Counted from the first letter of the stretch, positions 23,418 to 34,902 are shown. The stretch: 64,000 bases of DNA from Gnetum montanum (GCA_015680685.1 MNCI01013865.1:305172-369171), one strand, 5' to 3'. A program made the numbers and translations. Notes: generated by a model not told the origin, from the letters alone.

Positions 23418-23840
23418 ACAAGTGTCAAGTTATAGTAGCCCAAGCTACTATAGAGGAAAAATAAAGGCATGTAGAAGAAGCACTCCTAAAGAAACCTATG
23501 ATTGAAGGATATGTTGATGTAGGTATAGATGATTTAGATGCCTTATTTGGTGAGATAGTACTAGGTAGCTCTCTTGTAATCATCCCAAAGGAGGAGGAGG
23601 AGGAGGAGCTAGGTGTGCTTATGCCTCACTATTTTTGTTATATATTGTTGGTTATATTTGGTTGTCATCATAACCTTTCAATGATTGTTATTCTTATAGT
23701 TGTTCCAAAGCCACCAGCACAAGCTTCCATCCCTGAGTTTTATGCAGAACCATGGGTAGAGACTTCAAAAAAAGTGGAGTTCCTACGTGGGATGCCTAAG
23801 GACATCATCAATTGATTGCATCAGGTTGCACCTATGATAG
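23418..23840 (+). pseudogene. Cargo gene copy 2, exons 5 and 6
   Basis: Exon 5 (23,418-23,612) follows TATGGTTGTAG. It encodes an acidic stretch (DVGIDDLDALFGEIV) and a run of glutamates, ending at AGCTAG|GTGTGC. After an 87-bp intron ending TTATTCTTATAG, exon 6 (23,700-23,840) encodes PPAQASIPEFYAEPWVE and ends CTATGATAG|GTAAGG, an almost ideal donor. Copy 1 has a matching start near 62 on the minus strand. Stops in both exons mark decay. No named domain. Confidence 0.58.
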
Positions 23841-23935
23841 GTAAGGATTTTTTTTATGTGCTTCATTTGTAGGCTTTGTTTGCATTATGGCTATTTAAGG
23901 TTACATTGTATGATTGCATTTTATGCTTTGTATAG

Positions 23936-24126
23936 TACCATCCATGGAGTGGAACTCTAACAAAGACATGGAGGTTAACTCCTTGCCTAGACTTCACTCT
24001 AATGTTTCTAGTGTACTCGTGAAGCTTTGCAACATTGCCACTAATTTACCAATGTTTTGCACAAAAGCTTCATGTTAGCTAAATAGGTTCAATGAATCCC
24101 TATGGGAGGAAGTTATGTTCTTGAGG
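23936..24126 (+). pseudogene. Cargo gene copy 2, exon 7 (first part), cut by element B
   Basis: Starts after TGCTTTGTATAG and encodes VSSVLVKLCNIATNLP then LNRFNESLWEEVMFLR, the beginning of a coiled coil. The frame is broken at 24,126 by the 5' LTR of element B and continues at 42,785 in the same frame once one copy of the TTGAGG duplication is removed. Confidence 0.65.
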
Positions 24127-24282
24127 TGATGAGTCATGTTTAGTTGGATGCATTGATGAGGCCTTGTTGATTGGGCCTCATCAACAAGGCCTAGTGGATG
24201 CATCTTATCATGCATTGATGATGCCCCATCAATGCAATGCTAGTTTTTAACTATAAATACATGCCTACCTCACCACTCATCA
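24127..24282 (+). repeat. Element B 5' LTR, 156 bp
   Basis: Starts TGATGAGTCATG and ends CCACTCATCA, with TATA CTATAAATAC at 24,251-24,260. It contains an 11-bp stem (GGCCTTGTTGA at 24,160-24,170 pairing with TCAACAAGGCC at 24,181-24,191). Very short for a plant gypsy LTR. The same length as the 3' copy at 42,629. Confidence 0.88.
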
Positions 24283-24283
24283 T

Positions 24284-24301
24284 TGGTGCCATTGCTAGGA
24301 A
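24284..24301 (+). other. Element B primer-binding site, tRNA-Asp type
   Basis: TGGTGCCATTGCTAGGAA starts two bases after the LTR end. It matches TGGCGCCGTTGCCGGGGA, the complement of the plant tRNA-Asp 3' end used by Athila-type elements. Most differences are C-to-T or G-to-A changes, several at former CG sites. Confidence 0.75.
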
Positions 24302-24699
24302 CTTTGTTTGTTGAAACATGCATTATTTAGGTTGAAGTGAATACTATAATATCGTTGTATGAACCTCAAGGTCAATATCATTCTTTCTATACATAGAATT
24401 ATAAAAACACACTAAGATTTTATTTTATATTGAAAAATTTCTTCTTCTCACAAGCATAAAGATGTTAAATTGCTAGTTCCATAGGAGTGCAAAGTGGTAT
24501 ATACTCATCTAGATGAGTATGGAGGGCAATATCATCTTGCCCCCCAATAGATCTATGCCCAAAATGTTGTTTCAAAATCTTAAGAAGTTGGGCATTGTAG
24601 GTCTTCACGAAGAATACATTGTGAATGATTATGATACTCAAAAATACTATCCCATTGAAATACAATGCAAGTGAGATCTATGTTAGGAGAAGCTTTACG

Positions 24700-25935
24700 A
24701 GGCTATGAAAGGAAAACATTTTACTAATCCCTTATTCCTACTAGATCAAGATGATAATGATGATCCTCCCTTTGAAGGTTCTCAACATGAAGATTCTCCA
24801 TCCCCTATCATTGGTGATGAGGGTGTAAACTTGAAGCTACAATCCACTATTCATAAACTAGATTCAAGAAAAAGTGATAGCCAAGGTAGGGACTTGGGCA
24901 AGCGTCACAATAGCAAGGGATCCAAACATTCATCTTCATCTATCAGTTCTCATAGAATCTTCCATCAAAATAATCGTGATGAAGGTGATCAATCAGACAA
25001 TAATGACTGTGAAGGCTACCAAGACTAAAGGGATAGCCAAAACCATCATTGGTATCAATGATGTAGTGATGATGATAAACCTTAATTAGTGATCTAAAGT
25101 ATGTTAAACATTATAAAGACAATTAGAATTCAAACTAGGCATATGAAGGATACTCAAATCAACTGCTTAGACATGAACAATATCTCAAGCTTCGAGGGGG
25201 GATACAATTCGAATATGCAAACATATCTACAATCTGTTCATGATGCTTGTGCCATAAAAAACATAGAAAATGAGTGGTAAAAACTCAAGATTTTCCCTAG
25301 GACACTCATCAAGGAAGCTAAAATATTGGTACTGGTCTTTGGAGTTGGAATCTATTTGTAGATGAAGTACCATGTTAGAGCTATTTAATGATAAATATTA
25401 GACATACTCTAGAGTGTCTAATCTAAGAAGGAAAATCCAAGGCTAGAAACATTGAACACATGAACCCTTGGATGTTTCCATGGGTAGATACTATTCATTA
25501 TTACATTAATTCCCTAGCCATGGTTATTCTTCAAAGAAACAACTTCATCACATCATAGATGGGCTCAAAGTAGAAACTATAAGGACTCTTGGGATGTGTG
25601 CCGAAGGAATATTTTTTGAACTGAGAGCTCATCAGATCCAAAGGCTAATTGAGTAGGTAGCAAAAGAAGAATGTGAGCTATGAAAAAGGGAAAGCGTAGA
25701 AGAGTATAATAGGGACCCTTCCATCAAAAAATGGGAGGTCTGATTTTGTGATGAGGAGTCATCACTTGATGAAATTATGAATAGGAAGTTCTTACCCATC
25801 CAAAAATCTATTTCTGATATTTTGTCCAAGGTTGGCAAATTATGGGACTCTTTTGATGAAAAAGTTCAAACAGCTATGAGAATTATGAAAGAATCCAAAC
25901 AACAAAATGGTGATTATAACCATAGGAGGTGAAAA
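24700..25935 (+). pseudogene. gag: Element B gag
   Basis: Homologous to the gag of C. The N-terminal part has LQSTIHKLDS (LQSTIHTMGS in C). The C-terminal part has HHLIDGLKVETIRTLGMCAE, RESVEEYNRDPS (identical in C) and PIQKSISDILSKVGKLWDSF. Gag would form the particle shell. Many stops and frame changes lie between 25,090 and 25,560. No zinc knuckle was found in the proline-rich tail (25,960-26,350), although C has one in that place. 24,302-24,699 is the untranslated leader. Confidence 0.78.
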
Positions 25936-26589
25936 AAAGCTAAACATGCCTACCAAAGAAGTAAGGGCAAAGCTGTAGTATTATCCATAACCTTATGAAT
26001 AATACCAACAGTGGCACCAACCACAGTTGTGGGGAATGCCACCACCAAAGTAGCAGTACCCTTATAGGCATCCAAATCCATATAGGTACTATGTTTAGCA
26101 ACATGTCTCCCCAAGAAGTTCTACAAGTCATACCTCATTTTAGCATCACTATTACCCTCCAAAGTATCACCAAACACATTCATCATCTTCTTGAGGGAAA
26201 AATCCATATCCATACCATCCTTTGCACCTGTCTACATACACACCTCTGCCTTCAACCTAGTTACCTCTTTCTTTATCCATACATGATGAGATTTCTCCAT
26301 AGCCATAACAACAAAATGTTACGAGGGCTATACATTCATACCTAGCTTTCTAGCTAAGTACTTTAGACAATTGATCTAGAAAAGACCTTTCTTTCGACCC
26401 AATAGTCCTATTCAACCCTCACAATCTAGTCTAGTTGATCAACTTGCATCTCCAACACCCTCATCCTCTACATCAAATACCTTCAAGTGTCCTTCAAACT
26501 AAGTGCCACCTTGGATTCACATTGTGATGGTAACTCATGCCATTTTTGACTAGATCAAGCCTAGCAATCTTTCCACAAAAAGATCTAAT

Positions 26590-26940
26590 CCAAGAAGTCC
26601 ACTCATTTACCTAGAGATCATTGGACATAAGCCATGCAAGGCTCTTCTTGACTATAGTTCCAAAGTTAATCTCATTTCCCATGACATGTACAAGGCTTGA
26701 AACCTACCACCTCCTAAGAAGAGCAGCATTTGTCTAGAATTAGTAAATTACTCAACTACTATTCCTCTGGGATTAGTAGAGAACATTGTGACCATAGTTT
26801 GTAGGTGGTTCTATCCTACTGATTTTCTGGTGATCAAGGTTGAAAATTGCAAAAGTGACTTCCCCATAATTATGGAAAGAGCTTGGTTAAGCATGGTCAA
26901 CGTATGTATGGGTATAAGGAATCTATCTGTATAAATATCC
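26590..26940 (+). pseudogene. pro: Element B aspartic protease
   Basis: Retropepsin-like relic: ALLDYSSKVNLISHDMY with the catalytic-loop triad read as DYS instead of D(S/T/L)G, then TDFLVIKVENCKSDFPIIM and RAWLSMVNVCMGIRNL, the C-terminal flap and ILGRPWL-like region. Closely related to the protease of C at 30,723-31,660. Loss of the glycine in the active-site loop should abolish activity. Confidence 0.78.
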
Positions 26941-27139
26941 AAAGAAAATGAATTGGACAAAAATAGAGAAAAAGTGTATTCCATGCATCGCATACAATGA
27001 TAACAAGTGCAATTGCATGCAAAATATTTAGTCCATCAAGAGTACATACATTAAAGCATGTAATTAGTGCACATAAGAAATCAATATTCAAAGGTGTCTG
27101 TACATAGCATCCACAAAATAGGAGGACGCCCAGTGGCTG

Positions 27140-27633
27140 ATAGCTAACATAGATAATAGCACATTATGTATAGAACCAACTACGAGCCTAACATGTTCTT
27201 ATGTTGAAGGCATGAACAAAATTGAACAAGTTCATTTCCAACTCTTTGAAGAAGAAGATGATACCTATTGGTGAGAGTTGAAAATCCTTGATAACTTTAA
27301 GCAAGAGCCCTTAGAGCTAAAAAGTTTACTAGTTGGTATGGAATATGCATTTTTAAATAATGGTAAACCAATCATAATTAATGCCAAACTTGTTTCTATG
27401 CAAAAAGAAAAGTTGTTGAATGTGGTTAATAAATGGTCAAGAGCCTTTACTTGGTCATATCTTGAGTTGACTGGAATTGATCCAAAAATATGTTAGCATT
27501 GCATTTACACTAACCTAGCCATGAATCCTAGAAGATAGCCATAGAGATGATTGAACCCAAAATTGAAGCAAATCATCAAAGAGAAAATTGAACAACTCCT
27601 CAAGCCAGGGTTCATCTATTCCATCTCAAATAG
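27140..27633 (+). pseudogene. pol: Element B pol N-terminus, cut by element C
   Basis: Encodes YAFLNNGKPIIINAKLV, KLLNVVNKWSRAFTWSYLEL and KIEQLLKPGFIYSIS, the segment before the RT fingers in Athila-type pol. It is broken at 27,633 by C's LTR. RT resumes at 34,903 with VIIPKKDDKWQVCINF. Confidence 0.82.
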
Positions 27634-28546
27634 TGATGAGTGGTGGGTATCCCTACACTCAACCATACGAATACGAGCATCACACTAAATGCCTACACGC
27701 CTCTTGGAACACTTGGGGTTAATTAATTATTGTCTTCCTAGGCTTTCTTGTATGTGTCATGGTGTATGGTTAAGCAAGTCTAAGGTATATGATTTTTATG
27801 GTATTTTATGTTTTTCTCCTATGCTAAGAGGCAAAGGGTTGAGAAACTAAGTCTAACTCTAACTAATGCACTAAATCCCTAGCGTCAGCATCCATTCCCA
27901 CTTACTGTACACACCCTGAACTATGCAACTGTGGCTACCAAACACTAATCATTACTAGGATCACCACACGTAACGCACGTGCTCGAAGTGGTCGTACTGA
28001 GGAACTTAAGTAACCTAAGTGTGATAAGCATCCATTCCTCAGCTAACCGTACACATCCTTGAATGCTTGTAACCAAGTTGTACTTATCGCACATTCTAGG
28101 AGTTGAGGGTGAGAGAGACTAATCGTGATGAGTAACCGATTCCTTAACTAACCGTACACATTCATAAATGCTCGTAACCAAGTCGTACTCATACCACGCT
28201 ATTGCAAGTAATAAATAATAGGTAAGAAATAAAATGTAATAAACCTATTCCATGTACTGTAAGGTTTATCCAAAAATCTCATCTTTATTACCATACACAA
28301 CTTGCGTTTAGGTACAAAGCTGCTCGAATAAAGATCCATTCACTTGTGGACTCCTACTATGGGCACATGGAAAATAATCTATCTCTGGGGTGATCAATCC
28401 ACTAGAGCTTCGCTACTTTAAGCCTAGGATAAGGAATAAGGGGAGTGCTATCTCTTATTTATAGATATGCCGGTGGACCGTGATATCGTGTACATGATAT
28501 TGCAGGGGATGATGCGATATCACGTACGCGATATCGCATCCCATCA
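27634..28546 (-). repeat. Element C 3' LTR (left copy), about 913 bp
   Basis: Aligns with 33,991-34,902 over its length with few differences, apart from about 26-31 bases missing near 27,680. It contains three related segments with the core TAACCGTACACAT (near 27,900, 28,045 and 28,155) and a CG-rich palindromic block (GCGATATCGC-like) at 28,480-28,540. Confidence 0.9.
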
Positions 28547-28570
28547 TACTCCCATGACTAAATGAAAACT
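28547..28570 (-). other. Element C polypurine tract
   Basis: On the minus strand TTTTCATTTAGTCATGGGAG, then TA, immediately precedes the LTR start TGATGGG. Element B has TTTTCATTTAGTCATGGGGG, TA, TGATGAG at the same place, so the tract and flank are conserved between the two. 28,571-29,690 holds no supported gene. A second tract-like copy on the minus strand (AGTCATGGGGGTATGGGGCC) lies at 29,123-29,142. Confidence 0.7.
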
Positions 28571-29699
28571 CGTCCTTGATTTCATTACAATGATATTGGA
28601 TAGGTATGGAATTATTGAGGGAATGGAACTAATGGGTTGACATGTGAATGGATCATTATTATAAGACTTGATAAAACTGGTGTTCATGAAAACAAGGGTG
28701 AACACCTTCTTAGATTGACATCAAGTCATATTTGGAAGCTTGAGAGAAAAGAGGAGAGAGAAGAGAAGAGGAGAAAAGAGAAGAAGTCTTGTTGCTGCTA
28801 ATGCCCAGATTACGCCTTTCTTTATCCATCTGTAAGCGCATCATCAATCTTGCTCCTTACATAGCTGCTTTCAGCATTACTCCATTCCAAGTGCTCCCTC
28901 CAGATCTGGTCTGTTGTTGCATGATCACCATCTGCATACAACACAATCTTATATCAGCAAGGGTAAATGAATTTCAATGTGGTTATACCTTGCTTTGGTG
29001 TAATTCCATTAGTTGGGTTGTGGCATGGCTGATACAGATCTAGGAATATATAAATGATGACTACCAAAGGTGTAGGGGTAGGAAGAAAATCAAAAAAATT
29101 TGGGGCTAGGAGAAAATCAAAAAATCAGGCCCCATACCCCCATGACTAATCGCGAACCTCTGGTAGCGATAGAATGGAGAAAGAATAAGAACAAGAAAGA
29201 GGAAGGAAAAGAGACAACAAGGACATCGATAAAATAGATGTCAAGATGGAAATGAACAAAATAAAATCAATTGCACAATGTTAAGAAAAAGAAGTTAACT
29301 AATGCACCAAATAGGAATGTCAATGGGTCCTCCCCAAAGCAGGCTCATGCCCTTAGTGCCTTGACAAACCCACATTCAAAGATTCTGTAGGCTCTAGGAA
29401 TGTCCTTTGGAATAAGAGTTAAAGTCTTAACCATGAGAATTGACCAAAAAGAAAACAATGTATCTACTAAAATATACACTAATGATACAATTGGCAATGA
29501 GGTGAATAGTGGAGAGAAGGGTGGAGAGAAGAGGATGGAATGGAATCCCAAGAACAAGGTGGTGTATAGCCCCTTGTGTGTTTCATGATTAATGTTACTT
29601 GGAAAATCTCATTCCAACTCTAGCCTCAAACCAACCACATCCAGTGACTTCGCATCAATACACTTGGCCAAACCATCCACTGGAGTAACAAGAATGCAT

Positions 29700-30070
29700 C
29701 TCCAAGAGCCACCACTATTCCAACGAAACAAAGGAGAGAATGGGAAGCGAGAAGGGCCTTAGTTAGAGGGAACACTTTGGTTCCATAACCAGTGCTTGTA
29801 GCCAAAATTTATTTCATCTAAGGGGTGTGCTTTGAATTCTCACTTTGGTTTTTTTTTTGTGTTTTTGTGCATGAGAACCACACCATGCAAATACTTTTTT
29901 TATTTTTATTGTCTCAGCTTCCGAAAAGTGGGTAATATCGGACCGGCAAGAAAACTCAAGAAGAAAACATCCAAGCACCCAAGAAAATGGCCAACAAAAA
30001 TGCATCAAGTTCCCTTGATGTCACACCCTTTTCAAACCTTGAGTCCTTTCTTAGTTTAAGAAGTACCCAA
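29700..30070 (-). pseudogene. Element C conserved 3' coding segment
   Basis: The minus strand encodes KGVTSRELDAF followed by a hydrophobic stretch (LLAIFLGAWMF), and further on SENSKHTP and LATSTGYGTK. Element B has CVTSRKFNTLF, a hydrophobic stretch, NENSKHIP and LQALVME-type DNA in the same order at 37,920-38,300. Conservation in coding-like form after pol suggests a small third ORF with a possible membrane segment, as in the env-like ORF of some Athila elements. Function unknown. Confidence 0.5.
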
Positions 30071-30304
30071 TCATTGATTCATTAAAGTTCTTATTAGAGA
30101 GGGAACTGTACATTTCCAAGCCAAGAGGAACCATAGACTTTGGTGGATGGATGGATGAAGTGGACTCATTACCTACCATATCAAAAGAATATACCTTAGT
30201 GTCAACATTGTAACTTAAAGGTAAAAGCCAAACATCAGTAATCAATGAAAAACAGTTTATACCATCATTCCGAACACTTATTAGGTGATGAACTTATAGG
30301 GTGG

Positions 30305-30510
30305 ATGGCACACACACACACACACAAAATAAAAAAGTACAATGATGTTGGAAAACAAAAACAAGAAAAGTTAAAGAAATTTTCAAAATAAAAATGAGAA
30401 AATTTAAAGAAATTTGTAAAACAAAAACATGTAAAACAAATATGTGTAAAATAAAAATGTATAAAACAAAAACGTGTAAAACAAAAATGTGTAAAACAAA
30501 AACTTAAAAA
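30305..30510. repeat. CA microsatellite and A-rich 17-bp minisatellite
   Basis: A (CA)n run of about nine units at 30,309-30,326. It is followed by A-rich DNA and, from about 30,415 to 30,505, five or six copies of a 17-bp unit GTAAAACAAAAATGTGT. Confidence 0.8.
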
Positions 30511-30722
30511 GAACTAAGGGCCCCATATGATTAGCATAGGTGGCCATATCCCCCATGACTAAATTGTAAGGGAGATATTCAAAATAATGAGTGCCTGTTT
30601 GAATTTCTTAAAAGTGCCCAACTTCTCCCCACTGATGTTCTTAGGTTGAGGGGTGGAAGTTGGCGATGCTCATATTCCAATGTGTCTATGCCTTTGTTGT
30701 TAGAATGAGTTGTCTCCTCAGT

Positions 30723-31660
30723 TCATTCCATGCATATTTGTTTGCTCCTTTGAGTATCTGTCAACCATGGGGTGTCTACTACTGGTTGTGTGGTTGCTAC
30801 ATACAAGCATCTTTGTTTCAAAGTCTCAAGGGCACACCTATTATGTGGAGACATTTCCTCCATGTCATCACCCGATGAATCACTGTATGTGATACGTGGA
30901 ACTTTCTTCTTCTTGATCTTTTTGTAAATATTTATCTTATATATTTGCAAGGAAAGATCACGGATCCCTAGGTACGCATCTACTGTACTTAGCCATGGCC
31001 TTCCCATTATAATTGGGAAGCCCCCTTCATTGTTAACTTCAATCACCAGGAAATCGGCAAGGTATGACCACCCACACACAGTGGTGATGATGTCCTTCAC
31101 CAATCCTAAAGGAATGGTGATGGACTGGTCAGCCAGCTCTAGTTGGATATTACTCTTCTTAAGTTGGGGTAGGTTCTAGGCTTGATACATTTCTCATGAT
31201 ATTAGGTTGACTTTAGATCCTGAGTTAAGAAGAGCCTGATGTGGTGCATTCCTAGTGATTTGCAAATAAATTAAGGGACTCCCAGGGTCAAATAGTTTCC
31301 TAGGAAGATGGCCCACCTTGATCCAGTTGGTTACGGTATATGCCAACATAACCGTATGCGTACAGTTCATTTGGACTGAAGGGTGCTCCGAAGGGTTAGA
31401 TGATTGAGGCCTATACATGTACTCAATCGCTTGTTGGTGTGAGAGTTTTTCTAGGCTCCTGGTTCTGAAGAAGGATCTCTTCTTTGTACAGTTGTCAGAA
31501 CTAGTGTTAGGTTGAATATTTATAGCTCTCATGGTGTTATGTTGCTGTGGTTGAGTAGGTAATTCCCCTTGCATTGTTGGAATAGATTGTATGAGAACTA
31601 TAGGTGGAAGAGGTGCAGACGGAGTTGGAGAATGGGATAAGTGTGAGATGTCTCCCAAAG
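30723..31660 (-). pseudogene. pro: Element C aspartic protease region
   Basis: Minus strand. The N-terminal part carries QALLNSGSKVNLIS, where the catalytic loop has N for the expected D (NSG for DSG). The C-terminal part has YLADFLVIEVNNEGGFPIIM and GRPWLSTVDAYLGI. A linker (RCLYVATTQPVVDTPWL) corresponds to RCLYIAST in B just before pol. The sequence then passes, within about 200 bp, to the DNA that lies after the pol stop in B. A stop separates the two halves near 31,190. The catalytic D-to-N change predicts no activity. Confidence 0.82.
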
Positions 31661-31699
31661 GAGAAGGAGTCCTCCTGAAGTACTCCTAAACTTGGTAGT

Positions 31700-33482
31700 G
31701 ATGTTGGGGGGTAGTGTGACCCGTAGAGTCACCTGGAGAAACTAGATGCTATACATAATAACCATAATGATCAAGTTGCGGGTAAGGGTACTATTGCGCT
31801 GGTAGTGGCATCCCCCATGACTATGGGTATTGCCACTGCTGATATTGTCCAATGGGCTATGGTGGAGTTCCACTTGGATAATACATTAGTGGTTGGTGGA
31901 ATTGCCTTAGGTTACCTTGTGGATAAGGTAACCTTTGGGGTGTTTGCCATTGATTGAGTCTTGGATTTAGCACATACACCCCAGACTCCTACAGATGTGA
32001 GATTACTGGGCAACATCCCTTAGGATGGTCATAGTAGCACACCTCACATCCACTATCATCATCTATGTTAGAATTCACAGCCTCATCAAAGATAGGAATT
32101 TTTCCCTTACCCTTGTTATGTGCAGGGCTTAAATTTCTCTACATTTTTGTATCACTACTTTGTTCCTCCTTAGACTCTTCTATGATTTTCAAGACTGTTT
32201 CAATTCTTGAATCTAAGGAATCCCACATTTGATCTACCTTGGCCAACACCTTGGTTGTTAATTTTTGGATTGGCAAGGTTTTTCGGTTCACCAGCTCTTC
32301 GAGTGGTGACTCATCCTCCTCATCATAGAATTTCACTCCCTTCTTGCAAAGGGAGGGATCACGGTTATATTCTTCCACACTTTCCCTCTTACGTAGCTCA
32401 CCCTCTTCTTGTGCTACTTGTTCCAACAAGCTTTGTACTTCTTGGGCTCTAAGTTGTGATAGCCTCCCTTGGGCATAAGTCCCAAGGGTTTGTCTCGTTT
32501 CGTGCCTTAGCCCATCCACGATGTGGCAAAGTTGATCCTGCTGAGCATACCCGTGGTCTGGGCAACGATGTAGCAATGTATAGTAGCGGGCCATGGTAGC
32601 ATCCAAGGTTTCATAAGCCCCTTGTTTCTAGCCTTGGATCTACTTACACAAATTGGACACTCTGGAGTACATCTGATATTTATTGTTGAAAATTTCAAGC
32701 ATCGTACTCCACCTCCTGATGATTTTTGGTTCTAAGGACCGATACCAGCTCTCTGCTTCTTTGATGAGTGTCCTTGGGAACAACTTAAGCTTCTTCCACT
32801 CATTGTCTATATTCTGCAAGGCACAAGCATCAAGGAATGCTTGTAAGTGATACTGTGGATCAGCGTTGTATCACCCTTCAAAACGTGGGATATTATTTAT
32901 GTCTAAAAGCCTGATCCAACTATCTTTTAAGTACCTTGTGGGAATCCTAACAGCCTCTGTAATGTCAATCATACTTCAGGTTGCGAGTAGGGGTTCATCA
33001 TGATCATCTCTTTAATGACATCTGTGATGTCTACGTGGTTCCCTACTCTCCCTAAATCCTTGCCCTCGTCCTATCTCTCGACCTTCCTATCGAGGTCTCT
33101 CATATTCTTTACCTTTATCCTCACCATTATGTTCATGATGGCTATGCCCAAATGTGGAAGGAGAGTGTGAGTGGTGAGATGAAGGAGAAGAGGAAGGGGA
33201 GCCATCATCATGGTGATGTTTCTTACCTTCTCTTTAGCTACTTCGGCCCCGATCATTATAACGATCTAAGTGTCCATCCTTAGTGTGAGTGGTTGTTCCT
33301 TCCATGAACAGTCGGCATTCATGGGGATCAGAACCCATAGTATGTATAGTTGATTGAAGGCTCTGATGCCTAACCTCTTCACCATCATGAGGAGGGGGGA
33401 CATCATTTGCTAAAGAACCTATTATATGGGGTTCCTTGTCTCCTATTTCACTAAGGACGTGCGGGGCCTTGCCCTTCGACAA
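31700..33482 (-). pseudogene. gag: Element C gag with zinc knuckle
   Basis: Minus strand. The N-terminal segment at 33,482-33,234 has LQSTIHTMGS. The capsid-type middle is in pieces around 33,000-32,620. An open block at 32,606-32,139 has YYTLLHRCPDHG, QLCHIVDGLRHETRQTL and RESVEEYNRDPS. At 32,010-32,048 CEVCYYDHPKGCC fits a CX2CX3HX4C knuckle of the Athila kind, which would bind element RNA. A proline- and glutamine-rich stretch follows towards protease. Better preserved than gag of B, consistent with later insertion. Confidence 0.85.
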
Positions 33483-33971
33483 TGTGTGTTAACTCTCCTA
33501 CCTTAAGTCCCTCTTACGTTGCATGTCTATGGGATAATAATCACTCATATCAAAGTCCTTAGCAATGTATTCAGCGAATAGTTCCTACATGCCAATCTGT
33601 GCCAAGGCACAAAAAAACATGTTCGGGACTAATCAGTCCGAGGGTAACACAATGTTACCTTGCAGGTCTCTCCATCGTAGTTGTTCATCTTGATGGAGGA
33701 TAAAAGTGTAGTTAGGAATATACTCATCAGGATGAGCATATGTTATCTTGTACTATTTAAGACTTGGCTGGTTTTGGTTATGCATTGTATGTTGCCAACT
33801 ATCTTCAGTGTTAGTCCTAGGTGAATTAACTTTGTGAGAAGAAGTCATTTTTATTGGTGTGCTATTCACCGTTATATAAGTTCTTAATTAACTAATTAAC
33901 TTGAAGCTTCGTTAAGGCTCACAATGATGTGAATGATTTCCTTATGTTCTAATTGGTGTACAAACACTTAG

Positions 33972-33989
33972 TCCCCTGCAATGGTGCCA
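33972..33989 (-). other. Element C primer-binding site, tRNA-Asp type
   Basis: On the minus strand TGGCACCATTGCAGGGGA begins two bases after the LTR end CCACTCATCA. It differs from TGGCGCCGTTGCCGGGGA at three positions, two of them G-to-A at former CG sites. Confidence 0.85.
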
Positions 33990-33990
33990 A

Positions 33991-34902
33991 TGATGAGTGG
34001 CAGATATTCCTACACTCAACCATATGAATACGAGCGTCGCATGCATGATCCAGTCGAACTCTACAGACTAAATGCCTACACACCACTTGGAACACTTGGG
34101 GTTAATTAATCATTGTCTTCCCAGGCTTGCTTGTATATGTCATGGTGTATGGTTAAGCAAGTCTAAGGTATATGATTTTTATGGTATTTTATGTTTTTCT
34201 CCTATGCTAAGAGGCAAAGGATTGAGAAACTAAGTCTAACTCTAACTAATGCACTAAATCCCTAGCATCAGCATCCGTTCCCACTTACCGTACACACCCT
34301 GAACTATGCAATTGTGGCTACCAAATGCTAATCGTTACTGGGATGACCACACATAACGCACGTGCTCGAAGTGGTCATACTGAGGTACTTAACTAACCTA
34401 AGTGTGATAAGCATCCATTCCTCGGCTAATCGTACACATCCTTGAATGCTCATAACCAAGTTGTACTTATCCCACGTTCTAGGAGTTGAGGGTGAGAGAG
34501 ACTAATCGCGATGAGTAACTGATTCCTTAACTAACCGTACACATTCATAAATGCTCGTAATCAAGTTGTACTCATACTGTGCTACTGTAGGTAATAAATA
34601 ACATGTAATAAAACTATTCCATGTACTGCAAGGTTTATCCACAAAGCTTGTCTTTATTGCCATACACAACTTGCGTTCAGGTACAAAGCTACTCGAATAA
34701 AGATCCGTTCACTTGGGGACTCCTACTATAGGCATATGGAAAATAATCTATCTCTGGGGTGATCAATCCACCAGAGCTTTGCTACTTTAAGCCTAGGATA
34801 AGGAATAAGGGGATTGCCTCCTCTTATTTATAGATATGGCGGTGGACCGCGATATCACATACACGATATCGCAGGGGACAACGCGATATCGCATCGGATG
34901 CA
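33991..34902 (-). repeat. Element C 5' LTR (right copy), 912 bp
   Basis: Aligns with 27,634-28,546. On the minus strand a TATA sequence CTATAAATAAG lies near 34,835, only about 70 bases from the LTR start, and the space between is filled with GCGATATCGC-like palindromes. The U3 is therefore very short. Confidence 0.9.

Larger units (their letters stand above)
27634..34902 (-). mobile_element. Element C: Athila-like, gag-pro only, nested in B pol
   Basis: 7,269 bp with two LTRs of about 912 bp, minus orientation. Internal order in the sense direction is primer site, gag with zinc knuckle, protease, then directly the DNA that follows pol in B, then polypurine tract. Pol is absent. A weak target duplication AATAG/AATAT may flank it (the right-hand copy overlaps the last LTR base). 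C shares gag, pro, primer site, polypurine tract and terminal LTR bases with B, so it is a non-autonomous member of the same family that inserted into its relative. Confidence 0.85.

Noticed and set aside
28789-29043. 84-codon plus-strand open frame inside element C
   Set aside because: No similarity to gag, pro or pol motifs, not matched in B, and lies in the C 3' spacer; most likely chance.
32207-32452. Plus-strand open frame of 81 codons
   Set aside because: Antisense of the well-supported gag block of element C.
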